From: Granulosicoccus sp045110475
GTDB lineage: Bacteria > Pseudomonadota > Gammaproteobacteria > Granulosicoccales > Granulosicoccaceae
Length of the DNA stretch: 64,000 nucleotides
NCBI GenBank assembly: GCA_045110475.1
Contig: JBGCGC010000055.1
Location: 10,006 to 74,005 of the forward strand
Direction of reading: 5' to 3'
Shown: positions 51,486-60,849 of the stretch, piece after piece
Layout of the letters: every line of letters begins with the position of its first letter
Numbering within the stretch: position 1 is the stretch's first letter
Made by a program: the position numbers and the translations under genes
The notes under the pieces: generated by a model
What the model saw: only the letters and a program-made list of their open reading frames with translations
Databases searched by the model: none
Told to the model about the DNA's origin: nothing

Positions 51486-51599
51486 TCGGTTTTGGTGAAT
51501 CTCCCGAAGCAGGCGCGCATCGTCCCGAACGGTGAGATAATATACGCCTGTGTTATTGGGCTAAGTCGCAACAGCAGCAACAAGCTGCACCAAGGTTGG
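51486..51599 (+). promoter_or_regulatory. Possible secA leader structure hiding the ribosome-binding site
   Basis: The 12 nt directly after the short ORF's stop (51486-51497, TCGGTTTTGGTG) can pair without a break with 51588-51599 (CACCAAGGTTGG), which contains the secA AAGG site; five of the 12 pairs are G-U. Inside, CAGGCG (51510-51515) pairs with CGCCTG (51545-51550). No folding energy was computed. Confidence 0.4.
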
Positions 51600-51604
51600 A
51601 ATTC

Positions 51605-54397
51605 ATGTTAGGTAATCTGGTCAAGAAATTCATCGGCAGCAGTAACGATCGCACGGTCAAGCGGATGTCCAGGGATGTGGATGCGATCAACGCATTCGAA
51701 CCTGCGCTGCAAGCCCTATCCGATGAAGCGCTGGCTGCCAAGACTGTCGAATTCAAGGAGCGCCTTGCCAAAGGTTCGACATTGGAAGACTTGTTGCCGG
51801 AGGCGTTCGCCGTTGCCAGAGAGGCTGGCAAGCGTACGCTCACCATGCGTCACTTTGATGTGCAGATGATTGGTGGCATGGTCCTGAATAACAACAAAAT
51901 TGCCGAAATGCGTACCGGTGAAGGTAAAACGCTGGTAGCCACTACGGCTGTTTACCTCAATGCTCTTGCAGGCAAGGGCGTACATGTCATTACGGTCAAC
52001 GACTATCTGGCCCAGCGTGATTCGCAGTGGATGGCCAAGTTGTATAACTTTCTCGGTATGAGCGTTGGGGTCATCGTCGGTGGATTAGGCAATGATGAGC
52101 GTCGAGCAGCCTACGCTTGCGATATCACCTATGGCACAAACAACGAATTTGGTTTTGACTACCTGCGCGATAACATGGCGCACAGCCCTGATCAGCGGGT
52201 ACAACGTGGCCTGAACTTCGCCATCATCGATGAAGTTGATTCAATTCTTATCGACGAGGCACGTACACCACTCATCATCTCGGGGCCGGCCGATGGCGAT
52301 GGTGAGTTGTATGGCAAACTGAATGCTGTGGTCCCCAAACTGACTCGCCAGCTGGAGGAGGAAGGCGAGGGTGATTACTCTGTCGATGAAAAATCCAAGC
52401 AGGTACATCTGACAGAACAGGGCATGGAAACTGTCGAAGACATTCTGATCGAGCACGGTGTGCTATCAGAAGTTGGCAGTCTGTATAACTCATCAAACAT
52501 CGCGGTGCTGCATCACCTGAATGCGGCTTTGCGCGCTCTCGCCCTGTACCAGAAAGACGTGGACTACATTGTCAGCAACGGTCAAATCGTTATTGTTGAT
52601 GAGTTCACTGGCCGAACCATGCCTGGTCGCCGCTGGTCGGAGGGTCTGCACCAGGCCATCGAAGCCAAGGAAGGGGTCGCCATCCAGCGCGAAAACCAGA
52701 CTCTGGCATCCATTACCTTCCAGAACTATTTTCGTCTATACGACAAGCTGGCAGGCATGACGGGCACGGCCGATACCGAGGCTTTTGAATTTCAGTCCAT
52801 CTACGGTCTTGAGGTCGTTGTTATCCCCACTAACCGGCCGATGGCCCGTGACGACAAGTCCGATCTGGTCTTTCTCACCCAACGTGAGAAGTACGATGCC
52901 ATTATCGAGGACATTCAAGATTGTTCTGAACGAAAACAGCCCGTACTGGTTGGTACAACATCAATTGAGACATCCGAGTACCTTGCTGGTCTGCTTAATC
53001 AGAAAGGCATAAAGCACGAGGTGCTAAACGCAAAGCAGCACGAACGTGAGGCCAACATTATTGAAAATGCCGGTCAGCCCGGCGCTGTCACCATCGCTAC
53101 CAATATGGCAGGACGTGGCACGGATATCGTTCTTGGTGGCAGTCTTGAGGCCGAAATGGCTGCCTTGCTAACGGCGTCCGGTGGTGCGGAAGAGGCCAAC
53201 ATGTCAGAGCTGAAATCCAACTGGCAAGTGCGGCACGACGAAGTTCTCAAGGCTGGTGGCTTGCACATCATAGGAACCGAGCGGCATGAATCACGCCGTA
53301 TCGACAATCAGCTGCGTGGACGTTCCGGTCGGCAGGGCGACCCGGGATCCACTCGCTTTTACCTTTCACTTGAAGATAGCCTTATGCGTATTTTTGCCAG
53401 TGAGCGCGTTAGTGGTCTGATGCAAAAACTCGGTATGGAAGAGGGTGAGGCTATCGAGCATCCGTGGGTGACCAAGGCAATCGAGAACGCCCAGCGTAAA
53501 GTGGAAGGACACAACTTCGACATGCGGAAAAATCTTCTGGAATATGATGATGTGGCCAACGATCAGCGCAAGGTCGTGTACGAGCAACGCAATATGCTCA
53601 TGGAAACAGAAGAGATGCGCGAACTGGTGGATGATCTGCGAGAAGAGATCGTTCCCGGTGTCATTGCCCAGTATATTCCACCAGGATCACTCGAGGAGGC
53701 ATGGGATCTTGATGGGCTGCAGACAGAGTTACAGAACATGGCTAATCAGGAAGTCAACGTCAAGGCCTGGCTGGAAGAGGATCCCAATCTGCCTGAAGAG
53801 GATATTCATTCCCGCGTACTTGATGAACTGAAGCAGGCCTACGATGAAAAAGAGGCCACAGCAGGTGCTGAGGGGCTGCGTAATTTCGAGCGATACGTGT
53901 CACTTCAGGCACTGGATGATAGCTGGAAGGAGCATCTTGCTGGTATGGATTATCTGCGCCAGAGTGTGGGCTTGCGTGGGTATGCACAGAAAAACCCCAA
54001 ACAGGAATATAAAAAGGAAGCGTTTGAGCTTTTTACCACCATGCTGGGTGAGTACAAGTCGCAGGTGGTTACCGTGTTAAGTAAAGTTCAAGTACGCAGC
54101 GCCGAGCAGGTAGAGCAGGCAAAAGCCGAAGCTGAGGCGCAGGCACAACAAAAGAAACCACAGGTGAGTTACGAACATAAGCCCGTAGCGAGTGCCCTGG
54201 CCGATGAGCCGGTCTCTGATGGTAAAGCAGCAGTCGCCTCTGCAGAGGCAGCACGCAGCGCCGCAGTCAGACAACAGGCTGCAGACAGTGCACCAGCCCA
54301 ACCGGTGCGACGCAATATGCCCAAGGTGGGCCGCAATGAGCCTTGCCCGTGTGGATCGGGCAAAAAGTATAAAGCCTGCCATGGAAAACTCAGTTAG
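51605..54397 (+). CDS. secA: Preprotein translocase ATPase SecA
   Basis: SecA drives protein export through SecYEG. The ATG at 51605 gives 930 residues starting MLGNLVKKFIGSSNDRTVKRM, matching the family; a TTG at 51596 is in frame but unlikely. Motifs: MRTGEGKTLVA (Walker A), IIDEVDSILIDEARTP, TNMAGRGTDIVLGG and the C-terminal zinc-binding NEPCPCGSGKKYKACHGK that binds SecB and ribosomes. The linker before it is Ala/Gln-rich. argJ follows with no gap. Confidence 0.99.
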   Translation: MLGNLVKKFIGSSNDRTVKRMSRDVDAINAFEPALQALSDEALAAKTVEFKERLAKGSTLEDLLPEAFAVAREAGKRTLTMRHFDVQMIGGMVLNNNKIAEMRTGEGKTLVATTAVYLNALAGKGVHVITVNDYLAQRDSQWMAKLYNFLGMSVGVIVGGLGNDERRAAYACDITYGTNNEFGFDYLRDNMAHSPDQRVQRGLNFAIIDEVDSILIDEARTPLIISGPADGDGELYGKLNAVVPKLTRQLEEEGEGDYSVDEKSKQVHLTEQGMETVEDILIEHGVLSEVGSLYNSSNIAVLHHLNAALRALALYQKDVDYIVSNGQIVIVDEFTGRTMPGRRWSEGLHQAIEAKEGVAIQRENQTLASITFQNYFRLYDKLAGMTGTADTEAFEFQSIYGLEVVVIPTNRPMARDDKSDLVFLTQREKYDAIIEDIQDCSERKQPVLVGTTSIETSEYLAGLLNQKGIKHEVLNAKQHEREANIIENAGQPGAVTIATNMAGRGTDIVLGGSLEAEMAALLTASGGAEEANMSELKSNWQVRHDEVLKAGGLHIIGTERHESRRIDNQLRGRSGRQGDPGSTRFYLSLEDSLMRIFASERVSGLMQKLGMEEGEAIEHPWVTKAIENAQRKVEGHNFDMRKNLLEYDDVANDQRKVVYEQRNMLMETEEMRELVDDLREEIVPGVIAQYIPPGSLEEAWDLDGLQTELQNMANQEVNVKAWLEEDPNLPEEDIHSRVLDELKQAYDEKEATAGAEGLRNFERYVSLQALDDSWKEHLAGMDYLRQSVGLRGYAQKNPKQEYKKEAFELFTTMLGEYKSQVVTVLSKVQVRSAEQVEQAKAEAEAQAQQKKPQVSYEHKPVASALADEPVSDGKAAVASAEAARSAAVRQQAADSAPAQPVRRNMPKVGRNEPCPCGSGKKYKACHGKLS

Positions 54398-55642
54398 GTG
54401 CCGGTCAATCTGAATTTGCCGCAAGGCGCTCCGGTTACAGGTATCGAGTTTGCTACTCTGGCGGCGGGCGTAAAAAGAAACGGTACGCCTGACATGGTTG
54501 TTGCCAGATTCGCCGAAGGCTCTACCTGTGCTGCAGTTTTTACACAAAGTGCATTCTGTGCAGCGCCTGTGACTATCTGCAAACAACAACTGCTTCAAAG
54601 CCAGGGTGCCATACGTGCATTACTGATCAACTCGGGCAATGCTAATGCCGGAACTGGCGAGCCGGGTATCGTCATGGCGCGCGGGCACTGCGACGCGGTA
54701 GCCAGCACCCTGTCTATTCCAGCCTCTTCGGTATTGCCTTTCTCGACGGGTGTTATCGGCCAATTGCTGCCGGATGACATCATGCGACAGGGCATAGAAA
54801 AAGCCGCCGTGTTGCTTGAGTCCACAGCCACTTCAGATATTGCCGCATGGCAGTCTGCCGCTTGTGGAATCATGACGACCGATACTGTGCCCAAGCTGAC
54901 CTCTCAGACTATAGAGCTTGCCGGACAAACGGTGACTGTGTGCGGAATGGCAAAGGGCTCGGGTATGATCCAGCCGGACATGGCGACGATGCTCAGCTAT
55001 GTATTTACTGATGCTGCCATTGAACAGATACACCTTGAAGCCGCTTTGAAAGAGGCGGTTGATGTGTCATTCAACGCAATTACCGTAGACAGTGATACGT
55101 CAACTAACGATTCGTGTGTGTTGGTCGCCACCGGTGGGTCACGAGCTGCCGCACCTGTACTTGATCCCGGGAACGCAAACTGGGCTGAGTTCATGCAGGC
55201 ACTGGTACGGGTTTTTACCGATCTGGCGCAAGCCATTGTTCGTGACGCTGAGGGTGCAACCAAGTTCATCAGCGTACAGGTTGATGGCGGTGTCGACCGC
55301 ACTGAATGCAAGCAGGTGGCCTATGCCATCGCAAATTCGCCACTGGTTAAAACGGCGATGTTTGCCAGCGATGCTAATGTGGGTCGTTTGCTTATGGCAA
55401 TAGGCAAGGCCGGCGTGGAAGATCTGGATGCATCGCGTGTAAGTGTCAGTCTTGGTGATGTGCTGACGTTTGAGGCGGGCGGTATTGCCCAGGGCTACAC
55501 CGAGGAGCGTGGTGCTGCGGTCATGGCCTGTGAAGAGATAGACGTGTTGGTCGATCTAGGGCGAGGTGCTGCCAGTGCCACGGTTTATACCAGCGATTTG
55601 TCTCACGATTATGTCAGTATCAATGCCGACTATCGCTCGTAG
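54398..55642 (+). CDS. argJ: Bifunctional glutamate N-acetyltransferase / N-acetylornithine acetyltransferase
   Basis: ArgJ transfers acetyl groups from N-acetylornithine to glutamate in the cyclic arginine pathway. The 414-residue frame starts with GTG directly after the secA stop. The precursor is cut before Thr197 in QPDMATMLSYVF, which becomes the catalytic nucleophile. N-terminal NLPQGAPVTGIEFATLAAGVK and C-terminal NADYRS endings are typical. A secA-argJ-mutT order is common in gammaproteobacteria. Confidence 0.97.
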   Translation: MPVNLNLPQGAPVTGIEFATLAAGVKRNGTPDMVVARFAEGSTCAAVFTQSAFCAAPVTICKQQLLQSQGAIRALLINSGNANAGTGEPGIVMARGHCDAVASTLSIPASSVLPFSTGVIGQLLPDDIMRQGIEKAAVLLESTATSDIAAWQSAACGIMTTDTVPKLTSQTIELAGQTVTVCGMAKGSGMIQPDMATMLSYVFTDAAIEQIHLEAALKEAVDVSFNAITVDSDTSTNDSCVLVATGGSRAAAPVLDPGNANWAEFMQALVRVFTDLAQAIVRDAEGATKFISVQVDGGVDRTECKQVAYAIANSPLVKTAMFASDANVGRLLMAIGKAGVEDLDASRVSVSLGDVLTFEAGGIAQGYTEERGAAVMACEEIDVLVDLGRGAASATVYTSDLSHDYVSINADYRS

Positions 55643-55665
55643 TTGCCGCGCGTGATACTCGAATC

Positions 55666-56073
55666 ATGAAGCTTGTGGAGGTTGTTGCAGGCATTATTTT
55701 TGATAAACCGCAAAAACATGTACTGCTTGCCTTAAGAAAGCCTGATCAACATCAGGGTAATCGCTGGGAGTTTCCAGGGGGCAAGATAGAGCCTGATGAG
55801 TTGCAGCGTGATGCATTGCAACGCGAGTTGCTGGAAGAGATTGACTTGACCGTGCTCAGTAGTTCACATCGACGAACGCTTGAGCATCACTACACAGACA
55901 AATATGTACGCCTGCATTTCTGGGACATTACAAGGTTCTCAGGGACCCCCAGAGGGTGTGAAGGGCAACTACTGGAATGGGTGCGGCTGGATGATTTGGC
56001 AAGCTTGAGTTTTCCCGAAGCTAACCAGCCCATAGTGGACGAGCTGCTCGGTTTGAGTAGTGAGAAAAACTAA
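55666..56073 (+). CDS. mutT: Nudix hydrolase, MutT family (8-oxo-dGTP diphosphatase)
   Basis: MutT removes oxidised dGTP from the nucleotide pool. The 135 residues match EVVAGIIFDKPQKHVLLALRKPDQHQGNRWEFPGGKIE-type sequence, with Nudix box G-K-I-E-P-D-E...RELLEEIDL, in which the usual last glycine is aspartate. It lies 23 nt after argJ and is convergent with the TRAP operon. Confidence 0.92.
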   Translation: MKLVEVVAGIIFDKPQKHVLLALRKPDQHQGNRWEFPGGKIEPDELQRDALQRELLEEIDLTVLSSSHRRTLEHHYTDKYVRLHFWDITRFSGTPRGCEGQLLEWVRLDDLASLSFPEANQPIVDELLGLSSEKN

Positions 56074-56145
56074 GTAGTTTTTAAATAGATTTTCCACGCT
56101 TGTTAAATTTGACAAGAACACAGCTGAAATCTGTTTGTAGTATTT

Positions 56146-57420
56146 TTACATTCCAAACGGTATGAACAACGCCAGATCAGGCACCAGAAACAACACTAAA
56201 ACCGTACATAACATAAGTGCCAGAAAAGGCAGTACACCTCTTGAGACATCACCAAGTGGCGCTTTGGCTACCGACTGAATAACGTAGAGGTTCAGACCAA
56301 CCGGTGGGGTGATCAGTGCACACTCAACCAGTATGACCATGTAAATCCCAAACCAGATGGGATCAAAACCGAGGCCCATGGCGCCTGGCAGCAGCACCGG
56401 TGTCATGATCAGAACCATCGACAAGGCTTCAAACACAAGACCCATCAGCAACAGCACCAGACTGACAATCACGATGAAAGTCAGCGGTGTATCGACGTTC
56501 TGGCTGATGAAAAGTGAGATGTCCTGCGGGATTCTGTAAAGCGCAATCGCCTTCCCGAAAATCTTGGCACCGGCAACGATCAGCAAAATCGCAACCGTGG
56601 TTACCATGGAATCTTTTACCGCCACCTGAAACCCGGACCAGCTTAAAGAGCGAAGCACCACAACACCGATGAATAGCGATGCGGCAAAGCCGATGGCTGC
56701 AGCTTCCGTTGGTGTAAAGGCGCCGGAATATATTCCACCCATGATCAGTACCGCCAATCCCACCGAAGGCAGAGCGCGCACAGACGCTGATTTTCTTTGT
56801 GACGCAGTGGCTTTGACGACAGCCTGTGCTGGCTTGATGTATCGCGCATGAACCATTGAGTAGAGGATAAACAGGGCCACAAGCGTAAACCCCGGACCAA
56901 TACCTGCCAGAAACAATGCAATTACCGATTCCTCGGTGACAAAACCATAGACGATCATCGGGATGGATGGGGGGATGAGAATGCCGAGCGTGCCACCAGC
57001 CGCTAGCAGCCCATAGACAAATCGCTTGTCGTAACCCCGGTTTATCATTTCGGGGATGGCGACCGTGCCTATGGTTGCCGCTGTCGCAACGGATGAGCCT
57101 GATATGGCTGCGAAAAATGCACATGAAAGAATGGTGGCGACAGCCAGACCTCCCGGCCAGTGGCCTACCCATGCCTGTACTGCATTGAACAGATCAGCGC
57201 CAACGCCTGCCTTTAGAAGAATGTTGGACATCAGCAGAAACAGCGGCACTGCCAGCAGAATGAATCCATCTAGTGTGGATAACATGGACTGTGGCGCCAT
57301 CAACGGCGAGAAACCACCAACAATCAACATGGCCAAGCCCAGAAAGCCCAACGCAAAGGCGACAGGCACTCTTGCAAGCAGCAGTGTGAACAGACAGGCC
57401 AAAATGATGATGACGGTCAT
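56146..57420 (-). CDS. dctM: TRAP transporter large permease (DctM family)
   Basis: DctM is the 12-helix, sodium-coupled permease of a tripartite periplasmic transporter. The 424 residues show the family pattern ARVPVAFALGFLGLAMLIVG near the start, SGSSVATAATIGTVAIPEM, GILIPPSIPMIVYG and the C-terminal ITPPVGLNLYVIQSVA. It overlaps dctQ by 4 nt. The symbol denotes the family; the substrate is unknown. Confidence 0.95.
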   Translation of the reverse strand: MTVIIILACLFTLLLARVPVAFALGFLGLAMLIVGGFSPLMAPQSMLSTLDGFILLAVPLFLLMSNILLKAGVGADLFNAVQAWVGHWPGGLAVATILSCAFFAAISGSSVATAATIGTVAIPEMINRGYDKRFVYGLLAAGGTLGILIPPSIPMIVYGFVTEESVIALFLAGIGPGFTLVALFILYSMVHARYIKPAQAVVKATASQRKSASVRALPSVGLAVLIMGGIYSGAFTPTEAAAIGFAASLFIGVVVLRSLSWSGFQVAVKDSMVTTVAILLIVAGAKIFGKAIALYRIPQDISLFISQNVDTPLTFIVIVSLVLLLMGLVFEALSMVLIMTPVLLPGAMGLGFDPIWFGIYMVILVECALITPPVGLNLYVIQSVAKAPLGDVSRGVLPFLALMLCTVLVLFLVPDLALFIPFGM

Positions 57421-57929
57421 TGGGCGTCGACCGCAGGTGCTTGTGCTTTATTATTCAGCGTTGTTCGTACGGCATCCGCTGAGCAAAGCAGGGCCTGAAT
57501 GAAAAGCAGTGCAAATCCTGCCGGCACGGCCAGCTCCACTATCCAGATGGGGACGTTTAACATACTACCGGTGGTGCGGCCTCGCTCGAAGGAGTCGTGA
57601 AAAATCCGGAAACCAAAGACGCAAACAACACTCGCGAATGCGGCGACAATGAGCATGACGATGGCTTGTAGTGCAGTAGCCACACGAGAGGGCAGGTGCC
57701 TGACGATGGCGTCCACTTGAATGTGTTGCCCACTATCCAGAAGTTTGGCCATTGCCAGCATGGTGCCCCAGATCAGGCACATCTGCGATAGTTCCGCAGC
57801 CCAGATTGTGGGTTTGGTGAAGAAGTATCGGGCGACGACTTCATAGGTAAGCATGGCGCCCGCAACGACGAATAAGTAGGCGGCGACGCTTGCGCAGATA
57901 CTCACAACGTTATTATATAACTTACGCAT
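57417..57929 (-). CDS. dctQ: TRAP transporter small permease (DctQ family)
   Basis: DctQ is the four-helix small membrane subunit. The 170 residues have hydrophobic segments near 11-31, 46-65, 87-107 and 130-150, and the family motif VVARYFFTKPTIWAAELSQ. It lies 158 nt after dctP and overlaps dctM by 4 nt, a normal P-Q-M operon. Confidence 0.92.
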   Translation of the reverse strand: MRKLYNNVVSICASVAAYLFVVAGAMLTYEVVARYFFTKPTIWAAELSQMCLIWGTMLAMAKLLDSGQHIQVDAIVRHLPSRVATALQAIVMLIVAAFASVVCVFGFRIFHDSFERGRTTGSMLNVPIWIVELAVPAGFALLFIQALLCSADAVRTTLNNKAQAPAVDAQ

Positions 57930-58087
57930 TGTCTATTTTGTTATCGCCGGAAGCTGCAGGCGTCCTTGCCTGCTGGCATAAGTAGTAAACCTGCTGCGGC
58001 TAATACAGGTGAAGCACATCAAGCACAATCACAGAGACTGGATGCGTTTGTCTGCCCGCGCAGTCGTATCGCTAGTCCGGGCTAGAG

Positions 58088-59080
58088 CTAGAGCGCTCTT
58101 GCTGCCTCCAGCACTTGCTTGCCCAACGCACCCGCCGTTTCAGTGAACGACTCATAGACGGGCTGACTGGCCTCACGCCAGGTGGCGATTTCAGCTTCGG
58201 TAGGTGTATACACGGTCATGCCGTTTGCTTGAGCAGCTTCATAGGCTTCTGCTTCTATGGCGCTCATACGGTCGCGCACATCGGCCTCGGCATTACGTGC
58301 TGCGCTCTGGACAATATCTCTGTGGGTATCAGACAGGCTGCTCCATGTTTCGGTGTTGACGACAACAATGAACTCGATATCAGCATGATTAGTCACAGTG
58401 ATGTGATCCATGACTTCCCACAACTTGCGGGACTGCACACCTGATACACCTGTCATGCCGTAGTCGACGGTGCCTCGCTGGTAGGCAAGATACTGCTCCG
58501 AGCCAGAGATAAGCGTGGGCGCACCACCAGTGGCTGTAACAAAATCTCCCAGTGTCTTGCCAAAAACGCGAACCTTCTTGCCAGCCATGTCAGCGGGTGA
58601 TTTTATGGGTGCGTCATTTGAAAGCATAACGGCGCCGCCATAAGCCTGCCACCAGAGAACGGTTGAACCGGTGTCTGCAATGGCATCGTCTATGGGTTGT
58701 CGAATAGCTGAGCCTTCCGCGACGGCTGCCTTGACTTTCTCTTCTGTATCAAACAGGAAAGGCTGATAAAAAATGTCTACAGCCGGTATGTCACCGACGT
58801 AGCGAGTGAGTGAGGCCACGCCCATTTCAATAGAGCCTGCACCGACGGCAGCGGGCACTTCCTTGTCTTTGTACAGTGTGGCGGAGTCGTATATTTCAAT
58901 ATCGATCTCCCCGTTGGATTTTTCCTCCACCTCTGTTTCGAACATCACAAGGTTCTGTCCCAGATGACTTGTCAGGGGCAATTGCAGTGAAATACGCAGA
59001 GTGACATCGGCTGCCTGTACCGATGTTGATACGGCAGCACCTAGTAGCACGGCCAGTGATAAACGGCTGGTTGGGTTCAT
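58088..59080 (-). CDS. dctP: TRAP transporter solute-binding protein (DctP family)
   Basis: This periplasmic protein captures the substrate for the TRAP transporter. The ATG at 59078-59080, with CTGGAGAAA upstream, gives 330 residues and a signal peptide ending SVQA-ADV; a frame from 59107 is less likely. Typical segments are EIDIEIYDSATLYKDKEVPAAV, MAGKKVRVFG and RGTVDYGMTGVSG. An arginine in VRVFGKTL fits carboxylate binding, but the acid cannot be named. Confidence 0.93.
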   Translation of the reverse strand: MNPTSRLSLAVLLGAAVSTSVQAADVTLRISLQLPLTSHLGQNLVMFETEVEEKSNGEIDIEIYDSATLYKDKEVPAAVGAGSIEMGVASLTRYVGDIPAVDIFYQPFLFDTEEKVKAAVAEGSAIRQPIDDAIADTGSTVLWWQAYGGAVMLSNDAPIKSPADMAGKKVRVFGKTLGDFVTATGGAPTLISGSEQYLAYQRGTVDYGMTGVSGVQSRKLWEVMDHITVTNHADIEFIVVVNTETWSSLSDTHRDIVQSAARNAEADVRDRMSAIEAEAYEAAQANGMTVYTPTEAEIATWREASQPVYESFTETAGALGKQVLEAARAL

Positions 59081-59256
59081 TAAATTTCTCCAGAAGCGGG
59101 TTTGCACGTTTTTTGATTTTCTGATGGTCGGACACTCAGGGTGGCCTGATCATCGAGCGCAACCCAGAAGTTACCACATTAGCCAGAACTGCGTTTTGTC
59201 AGATTGTCTGGCACTGTGGTGCGCTCCTTCGCCGTATGGAGTACGTTTGCAGGTGC

Positions 59257-59868
59257 CTACAGCGCTTTGTTGTGAATGCTCATGTATTGGAGGTGGAGTT
59301 GTGCAACCTGAGCCTGCGTCTCTTCCTTGGTCATTGAATTGTCAATGACATCATCGGCTATCGCCAGGCGCTCCTGACGGGTTGCCTGAGCGTCAAGTAT
59401 CGACTGTGCTTGCCAGCTTGAGCTGCCATCACGGATAGTCAGTCGTTGTATTTGCAGGGCCTCTGGTACATCGACGACGACAATACGATCAAATCTTTTT
59501 TGCTGGGTTGTCTCGACGAGCAGGGGCACAGCGTAAACGAGATAAGGATAGGCAAGCTTTCCTGCAGCTTCGATACGCTCCTCTGATAGTTTGCGTATCT
59601 GCGGGTGCAAGGTGTTGTCCAGAAACTCCCGTTCCTGCGGATTGGCAAAAATGATATCGCGTAGCGCGCGTCTGTCCAGTTTTTCTTCTGAAGTGAGAAT
59701 GGATTTGCCAAAGTGAGTAACCAGCTGACGCAGCCCATCACTACCCGGTTCGACAACTTCCCGAGCCAGATGGTCGGCATCCAGTACCGGCGCGCCGTGC
59801 GTTTCGAAACACTCCGATACAAACGTCTTGCCACTGGCAATACCACCTGTGAGGCCAATCAACAACAT
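59257..59868 (-). CDS. coaE: Dephospho-CoA kinase
   Basis: CoaE phosphorylates dephospho-CoA in the last step of coenzyme A synthesis. The 203 residues have the P-loop GLTGGIASGKT, DADHLAREVVEPG and the LRDIIFANPQERE and VYAVPLLVET segments. It follows pilD by 54 nt, the conserved pilBCD-coaE order. Confidence 0.96.
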   Translation of the reverse strand: MLLIGLTGGIASGKTFVSECFETHGAPVLDADHLAREVVEPGSDGLRQLVTHFGKSILTSEEKLDRRALRDIIFANPQEREFLDNTLHPQIRKLSEERIEAAGKLAYPYLVYAVPLLVETTQQKRFDRIVVVDVPEALQIQRLTIRDGSSSWQAQSILDAQATRQERLAIADDVIDNSMTKEETQAQVAQLHLQYMSIHNKAL

Positions 59869-59922
59869 GCACTTACCCTTGCTTTTATCGTGATCCGGGC
59901 AGTGTCGAGTCTGACCTACTGC

Positions 59923-60828
59923 CTATGAGATGAACCCATAGTACCAAGTACTGAGGTCATCGCCCCACAACATCGCCAGCCAGCCAGCCGCAGCCAGATA
60001 AGGGCCAAACGGGATAGGAATATTTTTATCCCTTCGCGTAATGGCAATCAATGCCAGACCAACAACCGCCCCCACCAGAGATGACAGAAGGATGATGACG
60101 GGCAGAGCTTGCCAGCCGAGCAGCGCGCCCAGAGCAGCCAGCAGCTTGAAATCACCGTAGCCCATGCCTTCTTTACCGGTAATAAGCTTGAACAGTTGAT
60201 AAATGATCCAGAGAGTCAGATACCCGGCTGCTGCACCGATTACCGCTGCGGGCAGATCGACAAACACTGGAAACAACGCGGCGATGAGGCCTATCCACAT
60301 CAACGGCAGCGTCATTGAATCCGGAAGCAGCTGGTGATCGAAATCGATCAGTGACATGGCAATCAGGAACCAGGTAACAATGATGCCCAACAGCGCTTCA
60401 GGTGTGGGGCCAAGTTTCCAGGCAACAATCAGCGATAACAACAAGGTGCCAAATTCAATGATGGGGTAGCGGGCTGATATGCGGGATTGGCAAGCTGCAC
60501 ACTTTCCACCCAACATCAGATAGCTGATGACAGGAACGTTCTGCCAGGCTTTGATCTGATGTCCGCAATCCGGACAACGCGAGCGGGGTACGGCAATGTT
60601 GAAAGGCTCGGGAGGTAGCTCGGTACGAAACTCAAGATTCAGTGGTGCTTGCTTGTCCTGCTTTTGATCGTTGAGGTACTCGCTGATACCATCCCGCCAG
60701 CCACGTTCCATCATGATTGGCAGTCTGTGAATGACAACATTCAGAAAACTACCTACCATCAGACTGATGAAGGTGACAACACCGAAAAACACGAACGCAT
60801 TGCTTTGTAGAACTTCAAGGAAAGCCAT
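59923..60828 (-). CDS. pilD: Prepilin peptidase / N-methyltransferase PilD
   Basis: PilD cuts the leader of type IV prepilins and type II pseudopilins and methylates the new N-terminus. The 301-residue membrane protein has the zinc-binding Cys pairs CPDCGHQIKAW and CAACQSRIS and the catalytic aspartates in SLIDFDHQLLPD and GYGDFKLLAALG. It begins 21 nt after pilC. Confidence 0.97.
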   Translation of the reverse strand: MAFLEVLQSNAFVFFGVVTFISLMVGSFLNVVIHRLPIMMERGWRDGISEYLNDQKQDKQAPLNLEFRTELPPEPFNIAVPRSRCPDCGHQIKAWQNVPVISYLMLGGKCAACQSRISARYPIIEFGTLLLSLIVAWKLGPTPEALLGIIVTWFLIAMSLIDFDHQLLPDSMTLPLMWIGLIAALFPVFVDLPAAVIGAAAGYLTLWIIYQLFKLITGKEGMGYGDFKLLAALGALLGWQALPVIILLSSLVGAVVGLALIAITRRDKNIPIPFGPYLAAAGWLAMLWGDDLSTWYYGFIS

Positions 60829-60849
60829 AGTGACAGTATGCCGGTTATT

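Noticed and set aside
56429..57172. 247-codon minus-strand frame
   Set aside because: Same strand but shifted frame inside dctM, whose own frame carries all TRAP motifs.
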